The notes below the pieces were generated by a model, which ran no database searches, had not been told where the DNA came from, and saw nothing but the letters and a program-made list of their open reading frames with translations. This document shows positions 10,160 to 22,765 of a DNA stretch of 64,000 nt, piece by piece. The DNA is from Trichostrongylus colubriformis (Eukaryota; Nematoda; Chromadorea; Rhabditida; Trichostrongylidae), in the NCBI GenBank assembly GCA_963978905.1, contig OZ022256.1, positions 35,512,001 to 35,576,000 of the forward strand, given 5' to 3'. A program made the position numbers and the translations under genes. Each line of letters starts with the position of its first letter. Position 1 is the first letter of the stretch.

Positions 10160-11300
10160 TTATTCTTCACTTTCACACATGCGTCTTCAGCCTCCAGGTG
10201 CCCAGACATCGAAAAAACCATAGTCAACACACTATTATAGTGCACTCATCCTGAGACCCTCTTCAACATCTCATCTGACGACATATGTGAGATTCAGCAA
10301 CTTCGCCTCGCTGTTCGAACGCCATATCACAGCACTTTATTAAGGATAGCAGGGCGCACAATATGCTTACTAAGAAAGAGGATTCGCTGATCGTCGTACC
10401 TCTTTTATCGTCGGGGCGCAGAGTTGTGTGCACAAGCCCTGCTAATTTTCATAATATCAGTAAAGTTGTCATTTACAACTGTTCACTGTTCTCTTAAAAC
10501 TCAGCACTGTCGGAGTTTTACGTGTGAATGATGCTATACATTGCACGAATACGAAATATCAGTGAGATAGGTTTAGAAGTGATACTGGACATTAAACACT
10601 GTGAACGAAGAAGGTCAATGAGATAGTAGGAGACGCATCGAATTTTATCAATCAATACGATAATAACTCTTAACACTCTTCATCAGACTAATGGTTTCAA
10701 TGTTGTTGATGTTCTCCAATATACCCTACACCGTATGACTGTCAACGACATTCGCCTTGAGCATCCTTGGATTATCAAAATGCTTCACCTCCATCAGATA
10801 CTCGGATAATCATCCCCATCTTGCAAAATTCAGGTGCTCTCAAACTCGTTATATTCACAGACACACACACCTCTTGAGCTTTTATATAAAAAAATCAGAA
10901 CGAGAGTCACATAAAGGATTAGTATAGCATCTTGGGAGGAAAGTTTTCCGGTGTGGTGATATCTGGTCCTTACGATGCTGCCCGTAGACCGATACACATC
11001 CCAACGTGATTTCCATATGTTTACATCTACTCTCACGCTAGCCCTAATAGCGTTGGGGACATCGCACCTTAGTGCCCAGGAACTGTCCCACATTCAGTCC
11101 ATTTTCCTCCAGTTTCAGTTGCTCCCTATTACGTCGATTGTGATAACATGAAAGAACCATAGAAATTAACAGTAAGTAAAAACATAACAACAAGAATTAA
11201 CCAGTTCATGTTCACTACGAGCTCTAGTCATTATGCGAGTGAACGGCAATTAGGAACATGAAAAACAAATGAGCATACATTTACAAGATATGGAAGAGAT
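10160..11300. other. no recognised gene
   Basis: Moderately AT-rich unique sequence with a short CA run near 10859. No domain, repeat or splice-supported exon is seen. Confidence 0.45.
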
Positions 11301-11301
11301 A

Positions 11302-11460
11302 TTGGGTTGGCGTATAATTGATGTGGTTTTTTCAACAATATTATTTAGCGAAAACATAAAATCTAACAGCCACGTGTTTAAATAATTATTCGGGCCTTAT
11401 CACCATTGCAATCAAGGAATGCTTGCCATCTGGTGGTCGTCAAAAAGTCACTTTTTACTG
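11302..11460 (-). mobile_element. mariner 3'-end fragment
   Basis: The terminus TTGGGTTGGCGTATAATTG follows a TA at 11300-11301 and resembles irritans/cecropia-type mariner inverted repeats. Reading inward on the minus strand, a frame ending WQAFLDCNGDKARIII then stop matches the C-terminus of mariner transposases (RWQ..I..NG.Y). The rest of the transposase is not recognisable further in. This is a truncated copy. Confidence 0.6.
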
Positions 11461-14400
11461 CAGAATGCGCAGCAATGAAAGGCCGCCTTAATCATGTACC
11501 AACCTAGCAAATACCTCGACTGGTCAACGAGAACCGTGGAACCAATTAAATATGCACAAAACTGAATAAAACTAACGAAAGCATTCAAATGAACAATATT
11601 GTAAATACCATGTTGACGTGAGCACAACAGAACTCGAAAGGCGAGCAACGAATACGTCCTGAACAACGTGAAGTGCTGCAAACCAACGCTAGCGCGTCGA
11701 CCGGCTGCTGGGCCTAAACACATGCAGTCTAACAAGTACTGAAACAACAGAAAGGTTAAGGAAGATTAAAAGTGGTAAATAAAAGCTCTGCAGAAGAATT
11801 AACTAGAAAAGTGTGAAAATAAAGGCAAAAGACATACATTTCTTTTCATGTCAATTCATTTATTGCATGCTATAAAGCATATGAGAGAAGAAGAATTAAG
11901 CAAAAACAGATACTGTACAGATTAACTCGTTGACAATGGAAATTAATTGAAGTGCTAGCTCACTCCCTTAAGTCAATGATAAACACCCTTTTCGAGATTT
12001 CTAAAAGAAGAGAGTATTCCAAAGCCTTGCCAATTTCAAAGGAAGACATTAGAAAAAGTCGGAATGAAAATTATGGTGAAAATGAGGGTTGAGGTGCCTA
12101 GAAATAGGACGGCGAATAAGGAATGAAAGGAAATGGCCAAGGATCTGAGAAATAGGACTAGGACAGAGTAGTAAATATGAATTTCGGTGCTGTAGTATAG
12201 GAGAAACGCCGTGCTATTGGGAAGGAAGGCATACTCCCGCACTATGTTGCTCATCGTAACGCAAGCGTCATGCAACTTTGCAGATGTCTGAACAATTGTT
12301 AGCACAAATGCCAAATCTTATACTTTGCATGTGCCTTGTGGGCCGTTCTGCGCGACTCGTACACGTTCTTGTGGAAAACTGCAAGCATTTCATCGCGCTA
12401 TGCTTCATCCAAACATGCACAGGGCTCCCACAACTGTAGAGCTCTACTTTCCAATGCAACCAACTGGCTCCGTCGTAGTAATGCTCGTGTTCGACTATGT
12501 TCTGCTACAGCTCTCTCGGCTTCGCATGCGTCAGTCGTGCATCGCTCGCGATTTCTTGGCAGGACTAAGTACTGGGCGTAAGTAGTAAGTAAAAAAGTGA
12601 GAAGAGTGGAATTTGCCTCTCACCTTTTGGACCATGCGCGTTACCTGATATAGTGGATGACATAAATGAACACACATGTTGCAGGTCAGTTGGATCGCCG
12701 AAAAGGTACGATCCTTTGATCACCTAGAATATGACGACGAGAACGCATCGCAATCGCACCAATTGTGCAAGCTTGTAGTACCGCTACGCTTGTTGTCCTT
12801 CAATTCTTCTTACAACCAAGGCATCGGTATACCAACCTGCTCCTGCATCGTACGGCGTAGGATTTTAGAGGTGTCACACTGGCTTCACCTCAGAACATTT
12901 TGCACCATTTTGACGGTGAAATCGTGATGCTCTTCAGACGAACCTGGAATGGGATAACTGATACCAGAGTGGACACTGCGCTTGCTGCTCTCAACAACGC
13001 CTCTGGAAAGCTACCCTGTAAGGTTCACACGTCGATGAGAGCGCGGTCGCTGAAAGCAATGAATCAAAGTAATGACAATGCTACCGGAAGGAATAATGGC
13101 TTGACGAATCCAACGCAAATACACTTCCAATTACCTAAACGGCGTAGAATCACCACTCGAAATCGATATTTGCCCAACTCCTGCGCGCGGGCCTGAGTCT
13201 GGAACTAAAGGAACGGACAGAGGAGTAGCTCTAAACTTCTGTGTGCGGCTTACCCGATGCTACTACAGCTGCCGAAGGCGGTGAGGAATCGTGTGGCCGC
13301 CACCTGCAGTAAACTTGTGGAAACTACTTATCCTAGTGATGTACGGAACAGTTCAGAACCGATCACCGTTAGGCAATCATTCGAACATAGAGGCTGCACG
13401 CGTATTCGCAGCCTCATGGTGAATCGTCGAAGTAACATCCTGACATTCGTTACGCATTGCTGACAGATCTCCCAATACTGTTCATCTTTCAGTGATAAAG
13501 CTGTTGTGTTACGAGTAATGGTCCGCTTACTTCTCGCGGACATCCCTTCGTAAGAAGACTCTTCGACACGCTGCGCGTTGTTGCCTTCGTAGTAGAACGA
13601 CAACGAGAGCTTTCCACTCATCTAAAGAGCACTGAAATCCGAGTCGGTTCATTTAACCTGAGGCGGCTTCGTAAGTTTACTGAAGCTGTATATGTTTGGA
13701 CAACTGCAGAATACACATAAACACAGTATGCACAATACTTCATTTGAATATGAAGCAATAGCAATCATTTCGCTAGTCGGTATAAGTCTTAGGAGCACTA
13801 CCACTCTGCTTACGACTTGTTCCTTTTTATCTCTGCATAGAGAAGTGCACGACACTACGCTCTATGGAAGGTAAAGCAATGCACAAGTAGCTGGTGTCAG
13901 GAACTGAGTCTGTTTCGAGGCGGCTGCAAACTGCGAATTTTAAGAATTTCACCGTTTCGGCTTATACTATCTCCCTTGCGCTCCCCAGGCCGCTCTTGAA
14001 GTCCATTTCGCATTGAACTTTAGCACTACCTGTGTGATGACAAGACAGAGCGGTGATCGATGGGCTAAACTTCCGAACATGAATATCATAAAAAAATTGG
14101 CGTAAACTGCACACCAATAGTACACATCTGCCAACACACTAAATCATAGAAAATAACATGATTTCCACAGCATTTCGATACACATCAACAACCTTGAATG
14201 ATTCAAGTAGAGATCACGTTCATGAACACAATGTTTGGTTGATCACAGCCAAACGCCCTATGCGTATCACATCGCCCAACGTTCGACAAGCGCTAGAAAG
14301 ACCTGAGGTACTAGCATGGCACAATAAAAATGAACGTAATAAACAGTAATATACACGGACATATCTTCTCATATGCCAAATGTATCCTCAGAATAGTAAA

Positions 14401-17400
14401 AACACACTTGAACGATACGCACACACCAACTAAATACAATATATTCAAAAACGAAAATGAATGCATGATTCCTAGGCACTTTACTCCTAATCTGCAACAT
14501 AACAAGCGCTCGCTCCGATCAAACACCTCCAAGACTGCAGCATCATTGCGCAGTTGTAAATGTCGCGTGCCAGCCCGGACGAGCCAAAGGCCCGTCCCTC
14601 CGCCATCTCGTTCTTTATACGTCTGACACTGACCCCGCGCCGTAGTGATGGCTCTCAGTTTGCGGTTGTAGAAGGGACTATGTTCGAAAATGGGAGAATA
14701 TACTAATATTTCCGTGAACTGTGCCTTCAAGCCTCGTACACACTTTCCTGAAAAACAAGGCTCGGTTTTAAGACGCGTTTCACCACCAGTTCCTCCCTTT
14801 TATTTTACTTGAGGCATAAATAACTACAAATACAACTTAATACGCATCTTAATATCTTATACTGGCCCAGATCTCTCCTAGTGAGAGCTCAAGCTTACAT
14901 CTCGGCTTTAACCACGTTCCATTAAAGCTACAATATCATAGTCCAGCAAAAAAGCGAATGGTCAAATAAGTAGTTAAGTTGAACATTTCTTTTCAAAGAG
15001 CGGTTACTCAGAAAACAATGAATATCATTACTTAAACTCCGAGGAGTAGCTGAACACTTCCTAGGCGATGATTAGTAGGGGGACTACACTTGTGCAAGGA
15101 GTGGTTGGGTTAGCATAAATAGGTGACTCTCTTTAGGTCAAGCTTGTTCAAGCAGTTTCCGGCTGCCACGCGGTTTATTTTCTGTGTACGGAACAAAGTG
15201 TTCATTAAGCACAGATTTCTTCCAAGAGTTTACACGGCGACGTCCTTGTTTTGACCGAACGGAACCTTGATGAGCAGAATTAGAATGTGCTTTAGACGAT
15301 GCAAGTGTCCGATATTGAAATCTTGCTCGAAGTGCTCATGAACAAGATGACTCAGACTGCAGATCCAGACTGTCCTTCCGGCGAGCCGTTTTATATGGAT
15401 GCGCTTCCCGCGCGAGTGCAGTAGATTATGCACGCGTACTATGTGATCAATGCACGTAATCGAACCGCTAAAGGGCAAAAATTACCAAGTTCAACATATT
15501 GAACTTTGAGAAAGCAATGGTTGCATTTTGCACACTCCAGGGGGTGGGAGCAGTGGTGAGTTTTTCGGATGCTCTATTCAGAGGAACACTAATGCCAACG
15601 AAACAAATATTTCGGAAATAAGAAAAGGGCATACTCAAAAACAAGACTTTTCAAAAAGAGCTGCACTACGATATTTCTAGAAATCATTCACAAAATTGCC
15701 ACGTTTCAATACAATTAACGGGTATATTACAACATTTGAATAAAATTAACGGACAGATGAGCTAGATATGGTAATGCGCATGAGTTATAATGAGATATTG
15801 TCGAATCGACAAAGAAAAAAAATAGAAACAATAAGAAGAAGAGTAGGAATGAGGAGGACGATAGCAACAAGAATAAGAACTGATAAAGTATGATGAACAG
15901 TAAGTAGCGACTAGTGAGCGATTATCAAGACTTACAAAAAAACACTAACTGACATTGTTTGTATGGGTTCTGCAGGGCTTACTTCAAATTTATGTAGTCT
16001 GTTCTTCAACCATTACTACCACATTGTCTTAGTAACCCCTTCTTGATGATCGGTCTTGTCTCACATCCTTGATCGCCTAACGGGATCCTTCGAATCTCCA
16101 ACCTAGCAGAGCACTCTGTAGTAGCCGTTTCAAGGTCTTAGGAAACGGAGGACTATGTGTTTCGCGACCTTAAATACCAGCATTCCCCATTCCCTCCGCT
16201 GCGTCTCTGACTGTTGGGGCAGCATTTGATGCATTACCGACTTCTCCTTTGATCTTGGATGATGCGGTATCGTTCGACTCCGTCTACAACTATAAAGCAT
16301 GAGTCCGAATAGTGATCACTGACCCGGTGCCTCCACTAGGGCCACGTTTCTACCGACTTGTCGGATAGAAAAGATGCGACGTTCCTCTCAGAGTCACTTA
16401 TTGTTGCCGTTCGCCCCAGGTCAGCCTCCCTGCTCCTAAATAAAGAACTACATGATTGTGGATTTCTTCAAATTTCTGGCTAGAGGGCTACAGCTGTGGC
16501 ACTCCTCTGGCCACATCTGACTCCTACATTTGGTGCGAACAGCTCTGACCCGAAATCCAACCACTACATGTAGAGACGACTTCCACTGCTTTGCCGGTGG
16601 AGCCTTTTTATGGTCAACAATAAAGTACCCAGGCTTCATTCCTAGCCAGATCTTGCAGATTCTTCGTCGATGAAAAGAAGAATTGTTGCTTCTAATCGCA
16701 TGGACTTTCGAACAACTCCATTTCAGACCTCCAATGTTAAAATCGGTTTCGGCGGTTGAAGCAGCGAAACAAAATAATAGATGTCATTAACAGCGAGTTC
16801 GAATGCAGCATAAGTATTGACAGCTATTTTCACAGCCAGGAATCCTGAAGATACTCCTAAACAATCTGAAAGATCTTTTCGAATTCGAGCCGATGCATGC
16901 TACAGTGTAGTAAACATTCCAAGGATGCATGACACCTCAGTACCTGCCTACACATATCTGGATTCTTGTACTATTCTACTCATTTTGCTCATTCCACTTG
17001 TCTTTTAAAATTTGTGTCGTTAACATAAAATCAAAAGTAATCGAATGCCCTGATAGGGAGAGCTGAGTGGTAGAACGGCGGCGGGGGGGAACGTGGAAAG
17101 GGGGATAACGTTGGTGGCACAACTTAGCATGCTCACTTCGTGCACTTCGAAACACGTCAAAAGAGCGCTTGCGGGACCCACTCTGATTAATGCTGTAGAT
17201 CTTAGCATTTATGATAGAGATTTTCAACAAATATGAGCACTAAAAGAACATGGAGTACAGTATGGCAGAAATAGAGGATCAAAATTATTCGAGACGGTTC
17301 TACTACACGCTGCACAGGTGTATGAGTGAGAAGGCACATACATCAACTTCCGAATTCTCACAAATCTCATGTAGGAGAGGTGGTATTTGGGAAGACACAA

Positions 17401-18224
17401 AGGACTTCCGATGAGGTGGTGCGTGTGCCTTTGTGTTTGTAAATACACAATTCACGAGACAAAGATCGCAGGATCGTCATTCGCCGAAGTTGAAGGTTGG
17501 TAGAAGCACATCGATGCTGGGATATGAGAAATGATAACGACTCATGAAGACTGATTAGAGTTCATAACAACTGATAAAGAAGCATTTGCTCCTACCTTTA
17601 CTCGTGGGGAAGGAACCGTGTGCTGTGATAATGAGCACCTCTGAAGCAACCCTTTCGAAGTTAGAAAACAGCGACTTTACAGAGTCCATTCTGACAAACT
17701 AACTGATTTCCAATTGTTTTTTTTTGCAAATTCTAAGGGTTCCGTTGTTTGTTCTTGATTTGCCTTTCTTATAAGTATGTTTAGTTGAATTAATCTTTTT
17801 GAAGTTGGAGAAAGGTTAATTCCAACCACAAATAGTTCACTCTAATTCGTGCATATTTTCTAACTGTTTTTGACAGTGCACGGTTTCCGCGGCCTCTTCA
17901 TAAAAGTGTAATGTTCTCAGAACACAACACAAAACTTTGCTGGCACACAATATCGCGTGCATCACACGGCAGAATGCAGAACGGGCTCATAAAACGCTAT
18001 CACGATATGTCGAGCCCATTTTGCATTTTACATTATTAATTATGTAATGCGCGTAGCATTATGTGTCAGCAGAGCTGATTCGAGCTATACGACAGGAATG
18101 TACAGTTGAAAAGTTTGGTTGTAGAACAACATCGTCCCCTTTTTGGACACGCGTAATGAGGATGACTCCAGCCTCTTTGGAAGCTAACGTATAAGAGCAT
18201 CATTTTCAGTTTTTTTTTCTTTCA
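11461..18224. other. gene-poor unique region
   Basis: About 6.8 kb without a recognised repeat or domain. Weak candidates: at 12286 an acceptor-like TTTGCAG followed by ATG, with a GTAAGT donor near 12578 and a TTGCAG acceptor near 12685, but three reading frames are open there; and at 13575-13621 on the minus strand, where TTTAG precedes ATG and a GTAAGC donor follows, again with a second open frame. Neither supports a gene call. 15720-15900 is A-rich and low in complexity. Confidence 0.4.
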
Positions 18225-18312
18225 GATAGATCTAGTTAAAATTCGTTTTGACTGAAAATGGAACAGAGCTGTTGGTCACTGCTTGCCAGTACGTATTTGG
18301 TGTCTTTTTGTT
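18225..18312 (+). CDS. candidate first exon with signal peptide
   Basis: A strong acceptor (T-rich run ending TTTCTTTCAG at 18224) is followed 33 bp later by an ATG at 18258. The frame MEQSCWSLLASTYLVSFC then reaches a consensus donor, GTAAGTAT, at 18313. The pattern fits a trans-spliced nematode first exon encoding a secretion signal. No convincing second exon was found: an acceptor at about 18536 (TCTCTTGTGTCAG) gives only a few codons. Spliced-leader use is inferred, not shown. The product is unknown. Confidence 0.3.
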
Positions 18313-19156
18313 GTAAGTATGTAAAACCTTCGATTCCTACAAACATCCTCGACGTATTTACTCGCATCCCGTCATATATTATCTCTTTATTTTCCTTTGC
18401 TCTATGTGCACAAAATTACGTTTCTGGTTTTTGCTTTGATGTTCAAAAGCGCTGCTTTATCGTACCTGTTGATTACTGTATCATAACGGAATGTCGTCCA
18501 AAAAAAAAGAAACTTGTAGCTTTTCTCTTGTGTCAGTTTGTTATCGTTGTATAGAACTATATCAATGAAATGTAAATGTATCAGTCAGTACTAAAACAAA
18601 GCTAACCAGGTTTTACAGAAGAGGTGAATATATTTTATCACATTTGAAAGATTAAAAACTACACACCATCGGCTGCATTGCCTTTTCCTATTGAACGAAT
18701 GAATCCGTTGGGTGAGCATCTACGGGAGTACCTCGTCATAAAATAAATAGGAGTTGAACTTAAATACGAATTAAAGTAACATAACGAAAGAAAACTGGAG
18801 AAAAGGAGTCAGCTGATGAAAAGTCCCAATTGCAATATTATATTCGAGCAGCGGCAAAAGGCGCTACTTCTCTTCTACGACATTTTCGTAATAGGGTCAA
18901 ACGACGCCTTCCTGTTTCCTTGACTATAATTCACCATTCGATACACTTCCATTTTTCGCAGCTGTGTCTGCGCACAACATGAGTTACGTGGAAGGTGCTA
19001 TTTCTAGGAGTTCTGTTACTCCCCAATTTCCGGTTCCTATGACTCCGTCCAGGAGTGAAGTCAAGGAATCAGCACGAGTCATTTGCGGGGGAGAGAAACT
19101 TAAGGGCACCGGCGTGTGCATGCTACGCGTGTCATGTGACGTCACAGCCAGTGCGC
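18313..19156. other. no recognised gene
   Basis: This would be the intron and downstream part of the candidate gene at 18225 if that exon is real. No repeat is recognised. GC content rises sharply after about 19000. Confidence 0.35.
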
Positions 19157-19172
19157 GACGCCATGACTGGAG

Positions 19173-19413
19173 GGGTGGGGTCCACGAGGTCGAATTTCCG
19201 CTTCGCGGCGTTTCACTCGCGGCGCCCCCGTACGACTCGCCGTATCGATTGCCCTTGATCGCCCGGCTGAGCGTGACTGCGTCATGTCTGCGCTTTCCAC
19301 TCATGCCACACTGCCTCGCTTGAAGTCTGCCATGCCCTGCCACTGGCACTCGCACCCGCCGTGCCGCTCATCGCGCGCGGCCGCGCGGAAATTCGACCTC
19401 GTGGACCCCACCC
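19173..19413. repeat. 29-bp perfect inverted repeat flanking a GC-rich segment
   Basis: The arms 19173-19201 and 19385-19413 are exact reverse complements (GGTCCACGAGGTCGAATTTC at their core), separated by 183 bp of GC-rich sequence. Pairing continues imperfectly outside the arms. It may be the remains of a small inverted-repeat transposon. The 119-123-codon frames here lie on both strands and have no domain. Confidence 0.6.
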
Positions 19414-20340
19414 TGACTGGAGCTGCTGCCATGGCGCTCTAATAACAATAAACACAGCGATATTTTGCCAACGTCATTCGCTTGGTCGACAGCAGTGATG
19501 CATGAGGCCAGTAATTCTTTTGTGTGGCTTTAGGAGAAGCGCTTGGGCTTCCTTTCATATTCATCATTCGAAGGTTCCTTTGTAGGAGTTTGGTAAAGTT
19601 AACCATTGTGAAGGGAAACAACTCAACAAACATGGGTTTACAAAAATATAGCGGAAAATAGTCATCTAATGCTGCTCATAGTATGAATATGACCCTAGAA
19701 TGTTGTTAAAGCGGTTGCAGTAGCACTGCTTTGCTATAACGTATAACTCCAAACTATCCTTTCCACACGTGGTTACTTTTTTGGAAATCTGCCAATAAGA
19801 TCACTCTCACTAGAGCAATGCTGGCGATACACCCAACCGCTCGCTTACTCGCCACGCAGTGGCCACATCACACCTATCGCGTCATTTTCCGTGAAGTCCG
19901 CATAGCCCTCCTCCTCGAAATCCACGATTCTGTTCATTCCTGCCTTCTTCGGGTACATGTGTTTTTCTTTTCCTAATAATGCGTCCCCGCTCACTGCAGT
20001 TTCTTTTTAGGAGCACCACGCGAGAATCGCACTAGTCACTTAGGCCCCGTTCACACTCTGCGGTGACGACGGCAGGTGGCTGCGTGTCTCCGCATTTTTG
20101 CCTATGCCAACTTGCCTTGTTGCTTACGTCGTCCTGCACCTTCCCCATGCCACTCTACCTCGTTGCCAGTGAACGCAAGCATGTCCTGCCGGCGCTGAGT
20201 ACGAATGCAGCATTACCTTCCTGGGCAAGTACATCGATGTCTAACTGCCGGTTCACACTTGCTGCGGCTTCACGGCGGGTTGGAGCTTCACCTCCAACAC
20301 AACCAAGCCGCACTCACCTAGCCAAATCCCCTGGCATTGA
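19414..20340. other. no recognised gene; GC-rich repeat-like segment from 20041
   Basis: From 20041 (AGGCCCCGTTCACACTC) the base composition changes to GC-rich and resembles the segment near 7206. The element boundary is unclear. No gene is seen. Confidence 0.35.
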
Positions 20341-20759
20341 AGGCACACCCTTGGGTAGTTGTCCAGGCCGCACACTTTTTGCGGCATCACGGCGCACTCT
20401 TGCGACGATAAGCCCGCTTGGCCTAAACCGAGCCACACCCACAGAACCGGACTACGCCAGCCCTTGGTTGAACCGAATTCCAACGTTGCATTTACGTGTC
20501 GAAGGACGCTTGTGAAAGATTCCAATGATGAAGACAACGCTAGCAGGATTAACCAGGTGATACCGTTGAAATTCGTGTGACACCACCAAGCAGAGTCTCG
20601 ATTCTGAGCTGTAGTACTTGTTCGAGCACTGTATTCAGAGAGCCTCGTTTTCGGCATTACTTGAGCTTATCGTTCGTTTTTCTTCTCTGGTGTGCAAGTC
20701 AAGATGTCTACTTCCAGTAATGGTGCGACAAAGTACACAATTTATCGCGTGGTGTGCCT
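20341..20759. mobile_element. MITE family D, copy D1
   Basis: A 419-bp element with matching termini AGGCACACC...GGTGTGCCT and the same tetranucleotide TTGA on both sides (20337-20340 and 20760-20763). It is similar to 37716-38120 along its length, with AACCAGGTGATA- and ACAATTTATCG-type blocks. It is non-coding. The termini resemble families B, C and E. Confidence 0.65.
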
Positions 20760-21045
20760 TTGACGAACAAATTTCCAACGTGGACTTTACGCGGCTATAA
20801 CGATCTTGCGAATCATTGCGATAATATGAAGATAAGACAGCCTATATCGATATCAATAAGCAAAGGCTCGCTCCTAAACCTCAGTATTGACACGGAGACT
20901 GAAACATAGGACTTATTATGGGGTTTCTGGTGGTTTTGATTCATTTTTCCTTTACTGGTGAGTGAATGTGCTAGAATAGAAATAGAGAATGGTCAGTCTA
21001 CTTTCTCTGATGGGAGGAAAACTCCAAATTATTGGTGCATTTGAA
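20760..21045. other. no recognised gene
   Basis: Short AT-rich spacer between MITE remnants. Nothing is recognised. Confidence 0.4.
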
Positions 21046-21170
21046 TACACATTCCAGGATTACCTTAAATGCGTCAAGGCGCTGAGGATACGCTGTCATA
21101 GAAAAATCTGAAAACCCTCGCAAATGGCGAAATTAGGGCCACTATAGTCGACGTCAGGTGGAGAATTTTT
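21046..21170 (+). mobile_element. MITE family B, 5' fragment
   Basis: Matches the left end of the full family B copy at 30930 (ACACATTCCAGGATTACC, then a GCGCTGAG...GATACGC-like stretch and AAAAATC-GAAAA). It is cut off at about 21170, and no right end is seen. Confidence 0.55.
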
Positions 21171-21595
21171 TATGTTTGGTAGGGTAAGTACCCTTGGGAA
21201 TGGGTGCTTCTTCATGTTCAGATGGTATGTTCCATTTAGGTTTAGCACCACGCCACCATATTCTCACGGCACATCTGTGCTCTCCACACCTGAATGTGCT
21301 GATCACCAAAATCATAAGCAAGTGTTCGAATTCGGTACTGCAAACACTTGCATTAGGTATTGCAAACACCTGTGTGAAAATATCCTTTCACACACTGCAC
21401 GGCAAATCTATCACAGCCCACTCGCCCTCGTGCAAATCGGGCATCATAGAGCCGATCCCTTGTGTCAATGGTACCCCCTTTCCTGATACTTCACATGAGA
21501 TGAAAGAGTTTTTTTTTAATGGGATCGCGTCATCTTTTTAGTCTTTTCCGGGTCGGATGGATGCAATTTTACCAATAAGTAGTAAGAAAATCGGC
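21171..21595. other. no recognised gene
   Basis: Overlapping frames of 71-115 codons on both strands, without domain or splice support. Confidence 0.35.
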
Positions 21596-21599
21596 TTAA

Positions 21600-22136
21600 A
21601 GGCAGCTTTAGGAATAATGTGGTTATCGAGAAATCCTTGAAAGAAGTTACTCACATAGAGACTATGAGCCTAAGAAGGCTATATGTGGCGAAGTCCCGGT
21701 GAAAAAGTGCGCCTCCGAGCTGTAGAAACGGTGCAACGGATAAGAGCTGACGCCTATGGATGATAGACCCCGCCTGCGAGCGACGTGATGCCTGGTTAGC
21801 TACGGTGAGAGCGGCCAAGGATATGCGGTGAGTTCGAAGGTATTGCAGCGCGCTCTCGCAGTTTCAGCCTGAAGCTCACTCTAGGAAAAAGATGCTGTCA
21901 TATTTCCAAACATACCCTTGTGGTTACTTGGCAGCTTGCCAATGAAAATTTCGTTCGGAGTATCCGCCTCTTGACGGAAAGGTCGTCCGCGTTGAGGATC
22001 AACGAGAGAAGAAAGTCCTATTTCTTGGGTTTCTGGCCATTTCCATCCGTTTTTTCCACTGACCTTTTACTAGGCATCTCGACTTTCACATTCAATACTT
22101 CTTTTACATTTCGTCCAAATTTCCCTAATGCTGCCT
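21600..22136. mobile_element. MITE family E, full copy
   Basis: A 537-bp element starting AGGCAGCTTTAGG and ending CCTAATGCTGCCT, giving inverted termini of about 13 bp with one mismatch. TTAA lies at 21596-21599 and 22137-22140. Its left half matches 6311-6570. It is non-coding. Confidence 0.7.
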
Positions 22137-22140
22137 TTAA

Positions 22141-22616
22141 AGAGAAGCGAAAAGTGGGAGGAGGTGATAGCAGCCACCCCATTTATTCATATTTCGCCCC
22201 TCTTCACAGAAACTCAGAAGAATGATCTTTCGAAACCTGTAGACACTTCCCCATAACTTGATACCTTTCATTATGATTATTAGGCTTTTAATACACCAAA
22301 TTTGACTACGCGTGTACTTCGCGCGTCACTTGGTAATGACGAAGAACAGTGATTCACAGGATATGGTTAGCAGGAGCTACTCAGCTATGTGGTCGCTCAA
22401 AAATAGCGTATATCATCATTGAATCAACATTCAGTAAACTCATCCACTGAAGCGACCATTATTTATAAAAATAGGGCTCCCCTGCTGTATCTCTTGATGA
22501 TGATTCCTATTAACCGTTTCCGCCCTTCTGTTATCCTGAACGCTTACTTGCAGTGGAATGAACATACAGACCAACAAACAGAAGGACCGACAAACAGACA
22601 CATAAGGTGGCTTATA
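22141..22616. other. no recognised gene; CAACAAACAGAAGG-type run before tRNA-like copy 3
   Basis: 22560-22605 holds a degenerate ACAGACC/ACAAACAGA run. On the minus strand this reads as TGTCTGTTTG-type sequence, similar to the runs at 30065-30110 and 32340-32395. No gene is recognised. Confidence 0.35.
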
Positions 22617-22765
22617 ATTAGTACAAGGATGCTGAGGTATGGGCAAAAGCTTCGGTGTCGGACGGGACTCGAACCCGCACTTCATCCTTTCCGGGAAATG
22701 TGCTAATCCATTACACTACCGACACCCCTTTCACCTCAACTCAGCTTCTGAATGGTATATTTACC
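22617..22765 (-). repeat. tRNA-like repeat, copy 3
   Basis: The tRNA-like core is at 22725-22655 (71 nt). The acceptor is GTGTCGG with CCGACAC, so relative to copy 1 a C-G pair has become T-A with pairing kept. It has the A-box-like TAGTGTAATGG, a T arm GCGGG-TTCGAGT-CCCGT, and the same 5' and 3' modules as copies 1 and 2. The anticodon arm is one nucleotide shorter and pairs poorly. Probably not a working tRNA. Confidence 0.65.

Noticed and set aside
12286..12700. Two-exon gene with GTAAGT donor at 12578 and TTGCAG acceptor at 12685
   Set aside because: Three frames are open across the first part, and the spliced product ends within a few codons; no domain to choose between them.
18964..19355. 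119- and 123-codon overlapping frames
   Set aside because: A GC-rich segment with few stops on either strand; no domain, and it includes an inverted repeat.
20063..20657. 150- and 134-codon frames on opposite strands
   Set aside because: They cover the family D MITE and a GC-rich repeat; no domain.
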